From: Rhodobacteraceae bacterium S2214
GTDB taxonomy: Bacteria > Pseudomonadota > Alphaproteobacteria > Rhodobacterales > Rhodobacteraceae
Assembly: GCA_025141675.1 (NCBI GenBank)
Contig: CP081161.1
Location: 1,896,001-1,960,000, forward strand
Reading direction: 5' to 3'
Length of the DNA stretch: 64,000 bases
Part shown: positions 10,552-20,099 of the stretch, piece after piece
Layout: every line of letters starts with the position of its first letter
Numbering within the stretch: position 1 is the first letter of the stretch
Program-made: the position numbers and the translations under genes
The notes under the pieces: model-generated
The model's database searches: none
What the model was told of the DNA's origin: nothing
The model's input: only the letters and a program-made list of their open reading frames with translations

Positions 10552-11946
10552 ATGGCCGCACAGACGTTTGACTTGATTGTAATTGGTGCAGGACCGGGCG
10601 GTTATGTTGCCGCGATCCGGGGCGCACAGCTTGGCATGAAAGTCGCCATCGTTGAGCGTGAAAACCTCGGGGGCATCTGCCTCAACTGGGGCTGTATCCC
10701 GACGAAGGCCATGTTGCGGTCCTCGGAAGTCTTCCATCTGATGCATCGCGCTAAGGAATTCGGCCTGAAGGCGACGGGCGTCGATTACGATCTGGATGCT
10801 GTGGTCAAACGGTCGCGGAAGGTGGCGGGGCAGTTGTCCGGCGGCGTTGCGCACCTGATGAAGAAGAACAAGGTGACTGTCTTTATGGGCGAAGCAACCG
10901 TGCCCGCGAAAGGCAAAGTGTCCGTCAAAACCGATAAAGGCACTGAAGACCTCACCGCGAAGAACATCGTGTTGGCGACTGGCGCTCGCGCCCGCGAATT
11001 GCCCGGCCTTGAAGCGGACGGTGATTTGGTCTGGACATACCGCCACGCGTTAACGCCGCCACGCATGCCGAAAAAGCTACTCGTGATCGGGTCCGGTGCG
11101 ATCGGGATTGAATTCGCCAGCTTCTATAACACGCTTGGCACCGACACGACCGTGGTCGAAGTGATGGACCGCGTACTGCCCGTCGAAGACGCTGAAATCT
11201 CGGCCTTCGCGAAAAAGCAATTCGTCAAACAAGGCATGAAAATCATGGAGAAATCCATGGTCAAACAGCTTGATCGCGGCAAAGGCAAGGTCACCGCGCA
11301 TATCGAAGCCAACGGAAAAGTCGAAAAGATCGAATTCGACACAGTCATCTCTGCGGTTGGGATCGTCGGTAACGTTGAAAACCTTGGTCTCGAAGAACTG
11401 GGCGTCAAAATTGACCGCACCCATGTCGTTACAGACGAATTCTGCCGGACTGGTGTTGAAGGGCTTTATGCCATCGGCGATATCGCTGGCGCGCCATGGT
11501 TGGCGCACAAGGCATCCCACGAAGGTGTCATGGTCGCCGACCTGATCGCTGGCAAGCACGCACATCCGGTCAAGCCAGAATCCATTGCGGGCTGCACCTA
11601 TTGCCATCCGCAGGTCGCATCTGTCGGGTACACCGAAGCCAAGGCGAAAGAGCTGGGCTTTGATGTAAAAGTCGGGCGTTTCCCATTCATTGGCAACGGC
11701 AAAGCGATCGCTTTGGGCGAACCAGAAGGCATGATCAAAACCGTCTTTGACGCGAAGACTGGCGAACTTTTGGGCGCGCACATGGTTGGCGCTGAAGTGA
11801 CGGAACTGATCCAAGGCTATGTCGTTGGACGCCAGTTGGAAACAACCGAGGAAGACCTGATGAACACCGTCTTCCCACATCCAACGCTGTCAGAAATGAT
11901 GCACGAAAGCGTTCTAGACGCCTACGACCGCGTCATTCACATGTAG
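10552..11946 (+). CDS. lpdA: Dihydrolipoyl dehydrogenase (E3)
   Basis: E3 flavoprotein that reoxidises dihydrolipoamide with NAD+ for 2-oxoacid dehydrogenase complexes. It is 464 aa, the normal length. The FAD-binding GAGPGG is at residues 12-17, the redox-active disulfide is C43 and C48 in GGICLNWGCIP, the NAD-binding motif GSGAIGIEFASF is near 180, and the C-terminal catalytic His lies in FPHPTLSEMMHE. There is no lipoyl domain fusion. It stands alone here, away from any E1/E2 gene, with its own strong ribosome-binding site (GGAGGAG) and a rho-independent terminator after it, so it is a single-gene unit that could serve several complexes. Confidence 0.97.
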   Translation: MAAQTFDLIVIGAGPGGYVAAIRGAQLGMKVAIVERENLGGICLNWGCIPTKAMLRSSEVFHLMHRAKEFGLKATGVDYDLDAVVKRSRKVAGQLSGGVAHLMKKNKVTVFMGEATVPAKGKVSVKTDKGTEDLTAKNIVLATGARARELPGLEADGDLVWTYRHALTPPRMPKKLLVIGSGAIGIEFASFYNTLGTDTTVVEVMDRVLPVEDAEISAFAKKQFVKQGMKIMEKSMVKQLDRGKGKVTAHIEANGKVEKIEFDTVISAVGIVGNVENLGLEELGVKIDRTHVVTDEFCRTGVEGLYAIGDIAGAPWLAHKASHEGVMVADLIAGKHAHPVKPESIAGCTYCHPQVASVGYTEAKAKELGFDVKVGRFPFIGNGKAIALGEPEGMIKTVFDAKTGELLGAHMVGAEVTELIQGYVVGRQLETTEEDLMNTVFPHPTLSEMMHESVLDAYDRVIHM

Positions 11947-11973
11947 GTTTCACGGCTCAAAACTGTCTAAATG

Positions 11974-12009
11974 AAAGGCCCCGCAAACACGCGTTTGCAG
12001 GGCCTTTTT
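11974..12009 (+). terminator. Rho-independent terminator of lpdA
   Basis: GC-rich hairpin with arms AAAGGCCCCGCAAAC and GTTTGCAGGGCCTTT (one mismatch) followed by T's, 28 bp after the lpdA stop. It could partly work in both directions because the minus strand also ends in TTT. Confidence 0.9.
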
Positions 12010-12107
12010 GTTATCTATTTGTGCGGTCGGTCAAATTCCTCGATGCTAGTCCACTCAAAGGGCAGGCGTTTTGCGGTCCCTGTTCAAACGGATCGCACCC
12101 TTAGAAC

Positions 12108-12755
12108 TTAATCTTGCGCTAGTGTGACGAGCCCAAAGATCTCATCAGAACCACCATCGGGATCCCCAATGTTTCCAGACACTTCGGCCACAGCGATTTC
12201 GCCATTCGTGCCGCCAAAGGCGCCATCAATCAGCGCGTTGAAGCTGTATGTTTCGTCTTCAAGCGACACATCTCCGAACAGTGTGCCGTCAAATGTCACG
12301 CCGTCACCTCCATCGCGGATCGTCGTGTCCACCGGCACGCTCCCGATCACGGTCAGCGTATCTCCATCTTCGGATACACCCGCGATATTGCTATAGGTGC
12401 CGTCAAACGTCAGTGCGTCAAAGTTGGCAACCAAGGCCAAATCGCCCGCTAGGTACGTTTCTTGGTCTTCAACTTGAAAGCCCAATGTGCCGGTGTAATC
12501 TGCGCTGCCGGTCGGCAGTGTTGAGGTTACATCGTAGTCTTCGTTAAATTCTTCAAATTCGTTCACCAGATCCGATACAAGAGACGGAAGGTCAGCAAGG
12601 TCTTCGTCTTTTGGCAACTCAATATCGTCAAGCACACCGGAAGAAATCTGGAATTCGTCTGCAATGTCTTCGATCGCTTCGTCGACAGTCGTGCCCCCAC
12701 AGGCTGCAAGTGCAAAAAGGGCTGCGCCTGCTGATATTGTAGAGAATTTATTCAT
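12108..12755 (-). CDS. Putative lipoprotein, transferrin-binding-protein-like beta-barrel
   Basis: A 215-aa exported lipoprotein: signal peptide with lipobox LAAC, lipidated Cys at residue 19, then an acidic linker (EAIEDIADEFQ). The second half has the repeated short strands and the ending NALIDGAFGGTNGEIAVAEV, reminiscent of the C-lobe barrel of TbpB/factor-H-binding type surface lipoproteins. The resemblance is by eye only. A relative of similar design (lipoprotein, GSGTF.. strands, ~230 aa) lies at 28833-29531. An outer-membrane location is inferred from the absence of Asp after the lipidated Cys (CGGT). Function is unknown. Confidence 0.75.
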   Translation of the reverse strand: MNKFSTISAGAALFALAACGGTTVDEAIEDIADEFQISSGVLDDIELPKDEDLADLPSLVSDLVNEFEEFNEDYDVTSTLPTGSADYTGTLGFQVEDQETYLAGDLALVANFDALTFDGTYSNIAGVSEDGDTLTVIGSVPVDTTIRDGGDGVTFDGTLFGDVSLEDETYSFNALIDGAFGGTNGEIAVAEVSGNIGDPDGGSDEIFGLVTLAQD

Positions 12756-12928
12756 AATACTTCATCCTTAATGGTCATTTCGGCACAAATAGCCGATGAG
12801 AACGCGACGACCGCCGTAATCCGGCATGATAATGGGTCAGTGAGCGTATGAGCTTAATTACACTCGAAAAGCTGCTCGAATCGCATCTTTAGCTTACAAA
12901 AAATTTGGTGCCTGTCATCTTTGATGTG

Positions 12929-12968
12929 AAAAAAAGTAAGAGGCGACACCGTGTTAGTGCGCGCCTCT
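12929..12968 (-). terminator. Terminator of the VWA-repeat gene
   Basis: Hairpin with arms based on AGAGGCG..CAC and GTG..GCGCCTCT. On the minus strand it is followed by a run of seven T's (12929-12935), which orients it to the VWA gene ending at 13005. Confidence 0.85.
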
Positions 12969-13004
12969 CGTTTTCGTAAAGCCAAAGTTGACTGTATCGA
13001 CCGT

Positions 13005-15482
13005 CTATTCGATACGAAGTGGAATTGACGCGATTACCTTGCGATCTTGGCCGATGAAGTACTTGATCAAGTAATCACCCGGTGCGTCCGGCGTTGCGAC
13101 TGCCACAGGGTTTCCGCTGTTAGTGTAGGCATAGGTTTCCCATTGTCCGCCGCCAGTCGCATCGGCTTTTCCGATCCCGATGTAGTCGTCAGAATAATCA
13201 GGACCATCCCAACCCACGATGATTTCGGACGCTGCCGCGGCAGTGCCTTCGGCAATCAACTGGGCTTTTACATCCGTGATTGTGATCGGCGTTGATGCCA
13301 GCATTGTCCGGTCCTGTTGCGCAAAATAGCGAATGACGTAGTCACCAGCTTCTGCTGGCACCAAAAGCATCGCGGGGTTGCCGTCGTGGGTGTAGGCATA
13401 GTTTTCCCACTGGCCAGCACCCGTCGCGTCGGCTTTACCGATCCCGATATAATCGTCCTCATAGTCAGGGCCTTGCCATTGGACCGCTATCGTCGATCCC
13501 ATCGGTGCATCAGACGGGGCGGTCACATCAGCTTCGATCTTAGTCAGGGTGATGTTTGTGCTGGCGAGGATTGTGCGATCTTGGCTCAAAAAGTAGCTGA
13601 TCACATAATCACCGGGTTCCGCAGGGGCCAACAAAGTGCCGCTACTATTCGCACGCACGTAGGTGTAGTTTTCCCATTGGCTTGCACCCGTGGCACCGAC
13701 TTTGCCAATCCCGATGTAGTCGTCATCGTAGCCCGGTCCGCTCCATGAAACCGAAAGGGTGGATCCCGCAATTGCTTCGGCCGGTGCGGTGACAGATGCG
13801 CCCGCTGCCGTGACGGTGATGGGGGTGGACACAAGCGGCACTCGATCTTGATTGACGAAATAGGTGATTACATAGTCACCCGGTTCCGATGGAATAGTCA
13901 CGGTCGCGGGATCGCCGTCGCGGGTATAAGCATAGTTTTCCCAAGCACTTGCACCCGTCGCGTCGACTTTGCCGATACCAATATAATCATCGTCGTAGTC
14001 GGGTCCGGTCCACATAACCTGAATGTCCGATCCGGCGATTGCCTCGGCTGGGGCTGATACGCTGGCGACAACATCCGTGACCGTGATCGGCGTCGTGGCA
14101 ATAATGGTGCGGTCTTGACTAATGAAGTAGCTGATTTCGTAGTCGCCAGGTGTCGGCGGAACACGCAAAGTCGCAGGTTCGCCGTCACGGGTGTAGGCAT
14201 AGTTTTCCCAGGCACTTGCGCCATCCGCGCCGACCCTTCCAATTCCGATGTAGTCGTCGTCGTAGTCTGGCCCGACCCATCCCACAGGGATATCTGATCC
14301 TGCGATCGCATCTGTGGGGGCTGTCACTGTGACCTCAATTGGTGTCAGTGTGATTGGCATGATGCCCAAGACGTCGCGCGTGCCGCCTTGGAAATACGCG
14401 ATTTGATAATCACCAGCAGCAGGCGGCATCAGCAGCGACACCGGATTTCCGTCGCGGGTGTAGGCGTAGTTTTGCCACGCGGCTGCCCCGTCTGCACCGA
14501 CCTTACCGATGCCGATGTAATCGTCTTCACCGTCTGGACCGTCCCAACCGACCATGATTGTAGACCCCAGCGGGGCCATTTCAGGGCCCGTCAGTTGTGC
14601 TTTTTCAATAGGGACCGGGAACACCACAGTGGTCGTCTGGGCGTCGGACACCAGATCAACCATCTCCACAACTTCGGTTTCGTTCTGAACCCAATAGGCG
14701 GACACTTTGTATTTTCCACCAACAAGATCAGTGACATAAGGATTGCCCGGTTCGCTTTCAAATGCGCCATCAACGCTCCACAAAATCTGATCGTCGATCA
14801 GAGGCCCATTTTCGTCCCCCAGACGCGCTTCCATCGTCAGCAAGGTCACAATCGGTTCCGGTTCTTGCACGACCGCGGTCAACGCCGCACCAAGTTCCAA
14901 TGCATTTTCAGCCGTCAGAAAATCACCACCGGTCTCTGCCGCGATGCATTGCATTTGGGCCAACGCGTCAGGGTCTGACCCCACATCGAAACCGACCACG
15001 TGGGCCGTGAAATCAATACCTGCTTCTTCCAGCAGGCGGGCGGCGGCGCATGGGTCAGGGTTACAGGTCTCGACGCCGTCAGACACGAGGATCACAGTCG
15101 CGCTGTCTTCGGTATAGCGCAGCGCTTCAGCTGCCGCGATAATCGCGTCGGTCATGGGCGTTTTGCCCAGCGGTTTGATCCCGCGCACGGCGTCCACAAT
15201 CGCAGGACCGGTGCCAGCGGCAGGGGCAACGACCGTTTCAATGTCAGTGCAATCACCACGGGCGCGGTGGCCATAGACTGTTAGACCAAGACCCTGATCC
15301 GACGGGATCGTGCCGATTAATTCGGCAACAACATCTTGGGCGATTGTGATTTTGGCGGTGCCGTCAATCTGGCCCCACATCGAACCGGAGCCGTCCATCA
15401 CGAGAATAGTATTCGGGTTGTCTTGGGCCGTAGCGGTGCCTGTCAGCAGCAAACCACAGGCGAGAGGTGCGAAAATGCGCAT
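13005..15482 (-). CDS. Secreted VWA-domain protein with six tandem ~88-aa repeats
   Basis: An 825-aa exported protein. A signal peptide (cleavage after TATA, ~residue 19) leads into a von Willebrand factor A domain (~25-205) with an intact metal site: DGSGSMWG at 30-37, a Thr in GKTPMTDAI, and Asp in LVSDGVETC. Four Cys in and around the motif CNPDPCAAARLL probably form disulfides. A Ig-like linker (~210-292) is followed by six repeats of 88-89 aa to the C-terminus, each carrying GPDYDDDYIGIG, then W(E/Q)NY.YT and GDY.I.YF..QDR. There is no C-terminal anchor or sorting motif, so it should be periplasmic or secreted. VWA domains bind partners through the metal; the repeats look like a stalk or ligand-binding array. 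Function is unknown; no neighbour gene explains it. Confidence 0.85.
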   Translation of the reverse strand: MRIFAPLACGLLLTGTATAQDNPNTILVMDGSGSMWGQIDGTAKITIAQDVVAELIGTIPSDQGLGLTVYGHRARGDCTDIETVVAPAAGTGPAIVDAVRGIKPLGKTPMTDAIIAAAEALRYTEDSATVILVSDGVETCNPDPCAAARLLEEAGIDFTAHVVGFDVGSDPDALAQMQCIAAETGGDFLTAENALELGAALTAVVQEPEPIVTLLTMEARLGDENGPLIDDQILWSVDGAFESEPGNPYVTDLVGGKYKVSAYWVQNETEVVEMVDLVSDAQTTTVVFPVPIEKAQLTGPEMAPLGSTIMVGWDGPDGEDDYIGIGKVGADGAAAWQNYAYTRDGNPVSLLMPPAAGDYQIAYFQGGTRDVLGIMPITLTPIEVTVTAPTDAIAGSDIPVGWVGPDYDDDYIGIGRVGADGASAWENYAYTRDGEPATLRVPPTPGDYEISYFISQDRTIIATTPITVTDVVASVSAPAEAIAGSDIQVMWTGPDYDDDYIGIGKVDATGASAWENYAYTRDGDPATVTIPSEPGDYVITYFVNQDRVPLVSTPITVTAAGASVTAPAEAIAGSTLSVSWSGPGYDDDYIGIGKVGATGASQWENYTYVRANSSGTLLAPAEPGDYVISYFLSQDRTILASTNITLTKIEADVTAPSDAPMGSTIAVQWQGPDYEDDYIGIGKADATGAGQWENYAYTHDGNPAMLLVPAEAGDYVIRYFAQQDRTMLASTPITITDVKAQLIAEGTAAAASEIIVGWDGPDYSDDYIGIGKADATGGGQWETYAYTNSGNPVAVATPDAPGDYLIKYFIGQDRKVIASIPLRIE
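13008..14606 (-). repeat. Six in-frame tandem repeats (~264 bp each) inside the VWA gene
   Basis: Consecutive units of 88-89 codons begin near 14606, 14340, 14075, 13808, 13540 and 13271 (approximate, minus strand). Protein identity is strong around the DDYIGIG core, while the fifth and sixth units and the strand after NYAYT have diverged most. The nucleotide copies are similar but not identical, so the array is old rather than a recent expansion. Confidence 0.85.
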
Positions 15483-15613
15483 CGTTTGTCTCCTAAAAAT
15501 GGTTAAGCCTATCCAAACACGGCGAAGCGAGTCGTTTCCAGTGTTGAATCGCCTCGGTCGGGAAACCCTGACCCTGTTAAGTTTTCAGAAGGGTGCGTTA
15601 TTTTCTTCCTAAT

Positions 15614-15628
15614 GTTCCGCAAATGTTC
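15614..15628 (+). promoter_or_regulatory. LexA (SOS) box of uvrA
   Basis: GTTC CGCAAAT GTTC, an exact match to the alphaproteobacterial SOS box GTTC-N7-GTTC, 85 bp upstream of the uvrA start. The same motif is found at lexA in this window, which supports it. Confidence 0.9.
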
Positions 15629-15712
15629 TAAATGTGGGCTGGCGAAAACGATCAACGTGACTATGTAGTAGGGCTGCGGACCTTAGGGTGCCATAATTGG
15701 GGGCGTGCCGAG

Positions 15713-18577
15713 ATGGCTGAGCTAAAGAATATTGAAGTACGCGGCGCACGCGAACACAATCTCAAAAGCATCGACGTGGACATTCCGCGCGATCAGCTGG
15801 TGGTGATCACGGGGCTTTCCGGCTCTGGTAAATCATCTCTGGCCTTCGATACGATCTATGCCGAAGGGCAGCGTCGTTACGTTGAATCGCTGTCGGCTTA
15901 CGCCCGCCAATTCCTTGATATGATGGAAAAACCGGACGTCGATCACATCTCTGGCTTGTCGCCTGCGATTTCGATTGAACAGAAAACGACGTCCAAAAAC
16001 CCGCGTTCAACCGTCGGGACAATCACGGAAATTTACGACTACCTGCGCCTGTTGTACGCACGGGCAGGGACGCCGTATTCCCCTGCGACCGGCCTGCCGA
16101 TTGAAGCGCAGCAAGTGCAGGACATGGTCGACCGCGTCATGGCGCTGCCGGAAGGCACGCGTGGCTATTTATTGGCACCGATCATTCGGGACCGCAAAGG
16201 CGAATACCGCAAAGAATTTCTCGAATTGCGCAAGCAGGGTTTCCAGCGGGTTAAAGTCGACGGCGAATTTTACGAACTCGACGAACCACCAACCCTCGAC
16301 AAGAAATTCCGCCATGACATCGACGTGGTCGTTGACCGGATCGTTGTGCGCGAAGGTTTGGAAACACGGCTGGCGGATTCATTCCGCACCGCTCTGGACT
16401 TGGCCGACGGCATTACTGTGCTGGAAACGGCCCCAACCGAAGGCGACGCGGAGCGGTTCACATTCTCTGAAAACTTCGCCTGTCCTGTGTCTGGTTTCAC
16501 GATCCCCGAAATTGAACCACGGCTGTTTTCATTCAACGCGCCTTTTGGTGCATGCCCATCCTGTGACGGACTGGGTGTCGAATTGTTCTTCGACGAAGGA
16601 CTGGTAGTCCCGGACGTCACTTTGAAAATTGCGGACGGCGCTTTGGCCCCTTGGCGAAAAGGCAAAAGCCCTTACTTCCTACAAACCATCGAAGCCTTAG
16701 CAAAGCATTACGGTTTTAATAAAAACGCGCGTTGGAAAGACTTGGATCCTAAGGTCCAAGAGGTATTCCTGCGCGGATCAGGCAAAGAAGAAATCCAGTT
16801 CCGCTACGACGAAGGCGGACGGGTTTACAGCGTCAAACGTGTGTTTGAAGGGGTGATCCCGAACATGCAGCGACGTTATCGCGAAACAGACAGCAACTGG
16901 ATTCGTGAAGAATTCGAACAATATCAAAACAATAGACCCTGCGGTACATGCGGCGGATACCGTCTGCGCGAAGAAGCATTGGCCGTGCGCATCGGCGACG
17001 AACACGTCGGTAAAGTCGTGCAATTGTCGATCAAAGAAGCGTACGATTGGTGCCAATCGGTCCCAGAAAAGCTGACTGCGCAAAAGAACGAAATCGCAAA
17101 GGCGATCCTGAAAGAAATCCGCGAACGGCTTGGGTTCTTGAACAACGTCGGCCTTGATTACCTGTCGCTGTCGCGCAATTCCGGCACGTTGTCGGGCGGG
17201 GAAAGCCAACGGATCAGACTAGCATCGCAAATCGGATCGGGTCTGACAGGCGTGCTTTACGTGCTTGATGAACCGTCGATTGGTCTGCACCAGCGCGACA
17301 ATGACCGCTTGCTGACAACGCTGAAAAACCTGCGTGATCAAGGCAATACCGTGATCGTCGTCGAACACGATGAAGAAGCGATCCGTGAAGCTGATTACGT
17401 GTTTGACATCGGTCCTGGGGCGGGTGTGCACGGCGGTCAGGTTGTGTCCGAAGGCGTGCCAGCGGCCATCATGGCGGACCCGAAATCTATTACGGGTCAA
17501 TACCTTACAGGTGCGCGAGAGATCGCAGTGCCGAAAAAACGGCGTAAGGGCAACGGCAAGAAGCTGACCGTCGTGAAGGCGACTGGTAACAACCTGCAAA
17601 ACGTCACGGCAGACTTCCCCTTGGGACAATTCGTCTGCGTGACTGGCGTGTCCGGTGGTGGGAAATCGACGCTGACGATCGAAACACTGTTTAAGAACGC
17701 CGCGCAAAAACTGAATGGCGCGCGCAAAGCGCCTGCACCCTGCGAGACGATCAAAGGGTTCGAACACCTGGATAAGGTGATCGACATCGACCAACGGCCA
17801 ATCGGGCGGACGCCACGGTCCAACCCTGCAACTTACACGGGTGCTTTCACGCCGATCCGCGACTGGTTCGCTGGCCTACCTGAATCGAAAGCACGGGGCT
17901 ACAAACCGGGCCGTTTTTCCTTCAATGTCAAAGGCGGGCGCTGCGAAGCTTGCCAAGGTGATGGTGTCATTAAGATCGAAATGCACTTCCTGCCCGACGT
18001 CTATGTGGAATGCGAAACCTGCAAAGGGGCCCGCTACAACCGCGAAACGCTGGAGATCAAATTCAAGGGCAAAAGCATCGCTGATGTGCTTGATATGACA
18101 GTAGAAGATGCGCAAACCTTCTTCACGGCCGTCCCGTCCATTCGCGAAAAAATGGATGCGTTGATGCGGGTTGGTCTTGGCTATATCAAGGTCGGCCAAC
18201 AGGCGACAACGCTATCTGGTGGTGAGGCGCAACGCGTTAAGTTGTCAAAAGAACTGGCGCGGCGATCAACGGGCCGCACGCTCTATATCTTAGACGAACC
18301 GACAACGGGTCTGCATTTCGAAGACGTCCGTAAGCTACTCGAGGTGCTGCACGAACTTGTGGATCAAGGTAACTCTGTGGTTGTAATCGAACATAACCTC
18401 GACGTCGTGAAGACTGCTGATCACATCATCGACATCGGGCCAGAAGGCGGTGACGGCGGCGGTCGGATTGTGGCAAAAGGAACGCCAGAGAAGGTCGCGA
18501 AAGTCGAAGAAAGCCATACGGGTCGCTACCTCAAGGACATGTTGGCGCCGAAACCGAAAACGGTGGCCGCCGAATAG
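15713..18577 (+). CDS. uvrA: Excinuclease ABC subunit A
   Basis: UvrA, the damage-sensing ATPase of nucleotide excision repair, 954 aa. Two ABC ATPase cores are visible: Walker A GLSGSGKS at 34-41 and GVSGGGKST in the second half, with signature LSGGESQRI and LSGGEAQRV and Walker B YVLDEPS and YILDEPTTG. Zinc-binding Cys pairs are present ([24 protein letters not shown] with CETCKG). An open frame extends upstream to 15632, but [18 protein letters not shown] at 15713 is the family start, and the LexA box at 15614-15628 would sit too close to the earlier one. The SOS box predicts induction by DNA damage. Confidence 0.98.
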   Translation: MAELKNIEVRGAREHNLKSIDVDIPRDQLVVITGLSGSGKSSLAFDTIYAEGQRRYVESLSAYARQFLDMMEKPDVDHISGLSPAISIEQKTTSKNPRSTVGTITEIYDYLRLLYARAGTPYSPATGLPIEAQQVQDMVDRVMALPEGTRGYLLAPIIRDRKGEYRKEFLELRKQGFQRVKVDGEFYELDEPPTLDKKFRHDIDVVVDRIVVREGLETRLADSFRTALDLADGITVLETAPTEGDAERFTFSENFACPVSGFTIPEIEPRLFSFNAPFGACPSCDGLGVELFFDEGLVVPDVTLKIADGALAPWRKGKSPYFLQTIEALAKHYGFNKNARWKDLDPKVQEVFLRGSGKEEIQFRYDEGGRVYSVKRVFEGVIPNMQRRYRETDSNWIREEFEQYQNNRPCGTCGGYRLREEALAVRIGDEHVGKVVQLSIKEAYDWCQSVPEKLTAQKNEIAKAILKEIRERLGFLNNVGLDYLSLSRNSGTLSGGESQRIRLASQIGSGLTGVLYVLDEPSIGLHQRDNDRLLTTLKNLRDQGNTVIVVEHDEEAIREADYVFDIGPGAGVHGGQVVSEGVPAAIMADPKSITGQYLTGAREIAVPKKRRKGNGKKLTVVKATGNNLQNVTADFPLGQFVCVTGVSGGGKSTLTIETLFKNAAQKLNGARKAPAPCETIKGFEHLDKVIDIDQRPIGRTPRSNPATYTGAFTPIRDWFAGLPESKARGYKPGRFSFNVKGGRCEACQGDGVIKIEMHFLPDVYVECETCKGARYNRETLEIKFKGKSIADVLDMTVEDAQTFFTAVPSIREKMDALMRVGLGYIKVGQQATTLSGGEAQRVKLSKELARRSTGRTLYILDEPTTGLHFEDVRKLLEVLHELVDQGNSVVVIEHNLDVVKTADHIIDIGPEGGDGGGRIVAKGTPEKVAKVEESHTGRYLKDMLAPKPKTVAAE

Positions 18578-18587
18578 GACACGACGA

Positions 18588-19199
18588 ATGATCAAATATG
18601 CAGCCCTTGTCATCGCAGTCGCGACACCGCTTCATGCGCAGGAGAAAACGTTCGATTTCAAAGGGATCACAAACATCGAAGTCCGTAACGGGATTACGGT
18701 GAATGTGACGCAAGGCGACGAAATCAGTATCACAGGCAGCGCGGCTTCGGGCGACGTTGAACAGTTTCACCTTCGGAAGTTCGGGCCGTGGCTGGCCGTG
18801 AACCGGCATACGCGCTGGTTCATTTTTCCGTACGGGCGTCAGGATGATCTCGTGTTGAACGTCACGCTGCCGGATGTGCGCGCGCTAAAGGCATATGACG
18901 ACTCCCAGATCAACGCGGGAACCTTCAGCGGCGAACGGATCCGTGCCGAGGCATTGGAAGGTGGGACGGTTACTCTAGGTGGATTTAACTATACGGAAAC
19001 AAGCCTTTACGCGACCGAGAACGGTACAATCCAGATCAACGGCGTCTGCGAAACGCTAGAGGCAGAAGCGATCATTGGCGCAACCATCGACGCATCCGCG
19101 TTGGATTGCGCAATCGGCACGGTTGATGCGCAATCGAAGGCCGTTATCAGCATTCCGGACACATTAGAAATCGTCGCGGCGCTGCCCGAAACAGAGTAG
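18588..19199 (+). CDS. Exported GIN-domain (DUF2807-like) protein
   Basis: A 203-aa protein with signal peptide (cleavage near HAQ, residue 18) and a beta-helical body of short degenerate repeats (DFKGITNIEVRNGITVNVTQGD, ALKAYDDSQINAG, ALEGGTVTLGG, AEAIIGATIDAS), typical of DUF2807 putative auto-transporter adhesin head (GIN) domains. No lipobox or membrane anchor follows, so it is predicted periplasmic. The start at 18588 gives a clean signal sequence; upstream in-frame codons overlap uvrA and are rejected. It begins 10 bp after uvrA, so it may be carried on the SOS-controlled transcript. Function is unknown. Confidence 0.8.
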   Translation: MIKYAALVIAVATPLHAQEKTFDFKGITNIEVRNGITVNVTQGDEISITGSAASGDVEQFHLRKFGPWLAVNRHTRWFIFPYGRQDDLVLNVTLPDVRALKAYDDSQINAGTFSGERIRAEALEGGTVTLGGFNYTETSLYATENGTIQINGVCETLEAEAIIGATIDASALDCAIGTVDAQSKAVISIPDTLEIVAALPETE

Positions 19200-19220
19200 G
19201 GCGCGCCGCTTAGACCAAAG

Positions 19221-20096
19221 TTAACCCGCGTTACGCCCGCGGTCAGCAAAACGCGGCAGCATCGCGGAAAAGTCGCGACCAGCGCCGTCTTCGTCTTCAA
19301 CAAACCGCTGATACAGCGCCATTGCGGCTTCACCCATCGGCGTATCCGCGTCTGCGGCTTCGGCGGCCATCTGCGACAAACGCAAATCTTTCAGCATCAA
19401 ATCGGCAGCAAAACCCGGTGTGTAATCGTTGTCAGCAGGGCTTTGAGGGCCAACACCGGGGGCAGGGCAGTAGGCGTTCATGCTCCATGAATAGCCGGAC
19501 GATGTGCTGACGACGTCAAACATCGCTTGCCGATCAAGGCCAAGTTTATCAGCTAGCACAAAGGCTTCACAGGTTGCGATCATCGTGACGCCAAGGATCA
19601 TGTTGTTGCAAATTTTCGCGGCCTGACCGTTGCCGGCAGGGCCGCAATGCACGGCTTTCTGACCCATGATTTCGAACAACGGCGACACGGTTGCAAAGCC
19701 CGCTTCGGTTCCGCCCGCCATAAACGTCAGCGTCCCGCCAGCAGCGCCGCCAATTCCGCCAGACACTGGCGCGTCGACTGCGGTTAGGCCAGCGGTTTCG
19801 GCCATTTCTGCGACGGCACGCGCGCTGGCGACGTCAACAGTTGAACAATCCAGATGCACGGCACCTGCCTTCATCGCCGGATGAATATCTGCGGCCACGG
19901 CACGCAAAATATCACCGTTTGGCAGCATCGTTATCACCACATCTGCGCCTTCGACGGCAGCCGCAGCAGTGCCCGCCATGGTCAAACCGTCCGGCTTCGC
20001 CATTGTGTCGAAACCCACCACATCGTGGCCAGCCGAGGCGAGGTTAGCGGCCATTGGCGCGCCCATGTTACCCAGTCCGATAAATCCGATTTTCAT
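19221..20096 (-). CDS. mmsB: 3-hydroxyisobutyrate dehydrogenase
   Basis: NAD-dependent oxidation of 3-hydroxyisobutyrate to methylmalonate semialdehyde in valine catabolism. It is 291 aa with the N-terminal Rossmann motif IGFIGLGNMGAPMA, the substrate-binding DAPVSGGIGGAAGGTL block, and the catalytic Lys region GNGQAAKICNNMILG. It sits 3 bp after the 3-hydroxyisobutyryl-CoA hydrolase gene, which supplies its substrate. That context separates it from other beta-hydroxyacid dehydrogenases such as tartronate semialdehyde reductase. Confidence 0.95.
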   Translation of the reverse strand: MKIGFIGLGNMGAPMAANLASAGHDVVGFDTMAKPDGLTMAGTAAAAVEGADVVITMLPNGDILRAVAADIHPAMKAGAVHLDCSTVDVASARAVAEMAETAGLTAVDAPVSGGIGGAAGGTLTFMAGGTEAGFATVSPLFEIMGQKAVHCGPAGNGQAAKICNNMILGVTMIATCEAFVLADKLGLDRQAMFDVVSTSSGYSWSMNAYCPAPGVGPQSPADNDYTPGFAADLMLKDLRLSQMAAEAADADTPMGEAAMALYQRFVEDEDGAGRDFSAMLPRFADRGRNAG

Positions 20097-20099
20097 TCT

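Noticed and set aside
13008-14606. Tandem repeats considered as CRISPR or satellite DNA
   Set aside because: Units are 264 bp, in frame, diverged and code for a protein domain.
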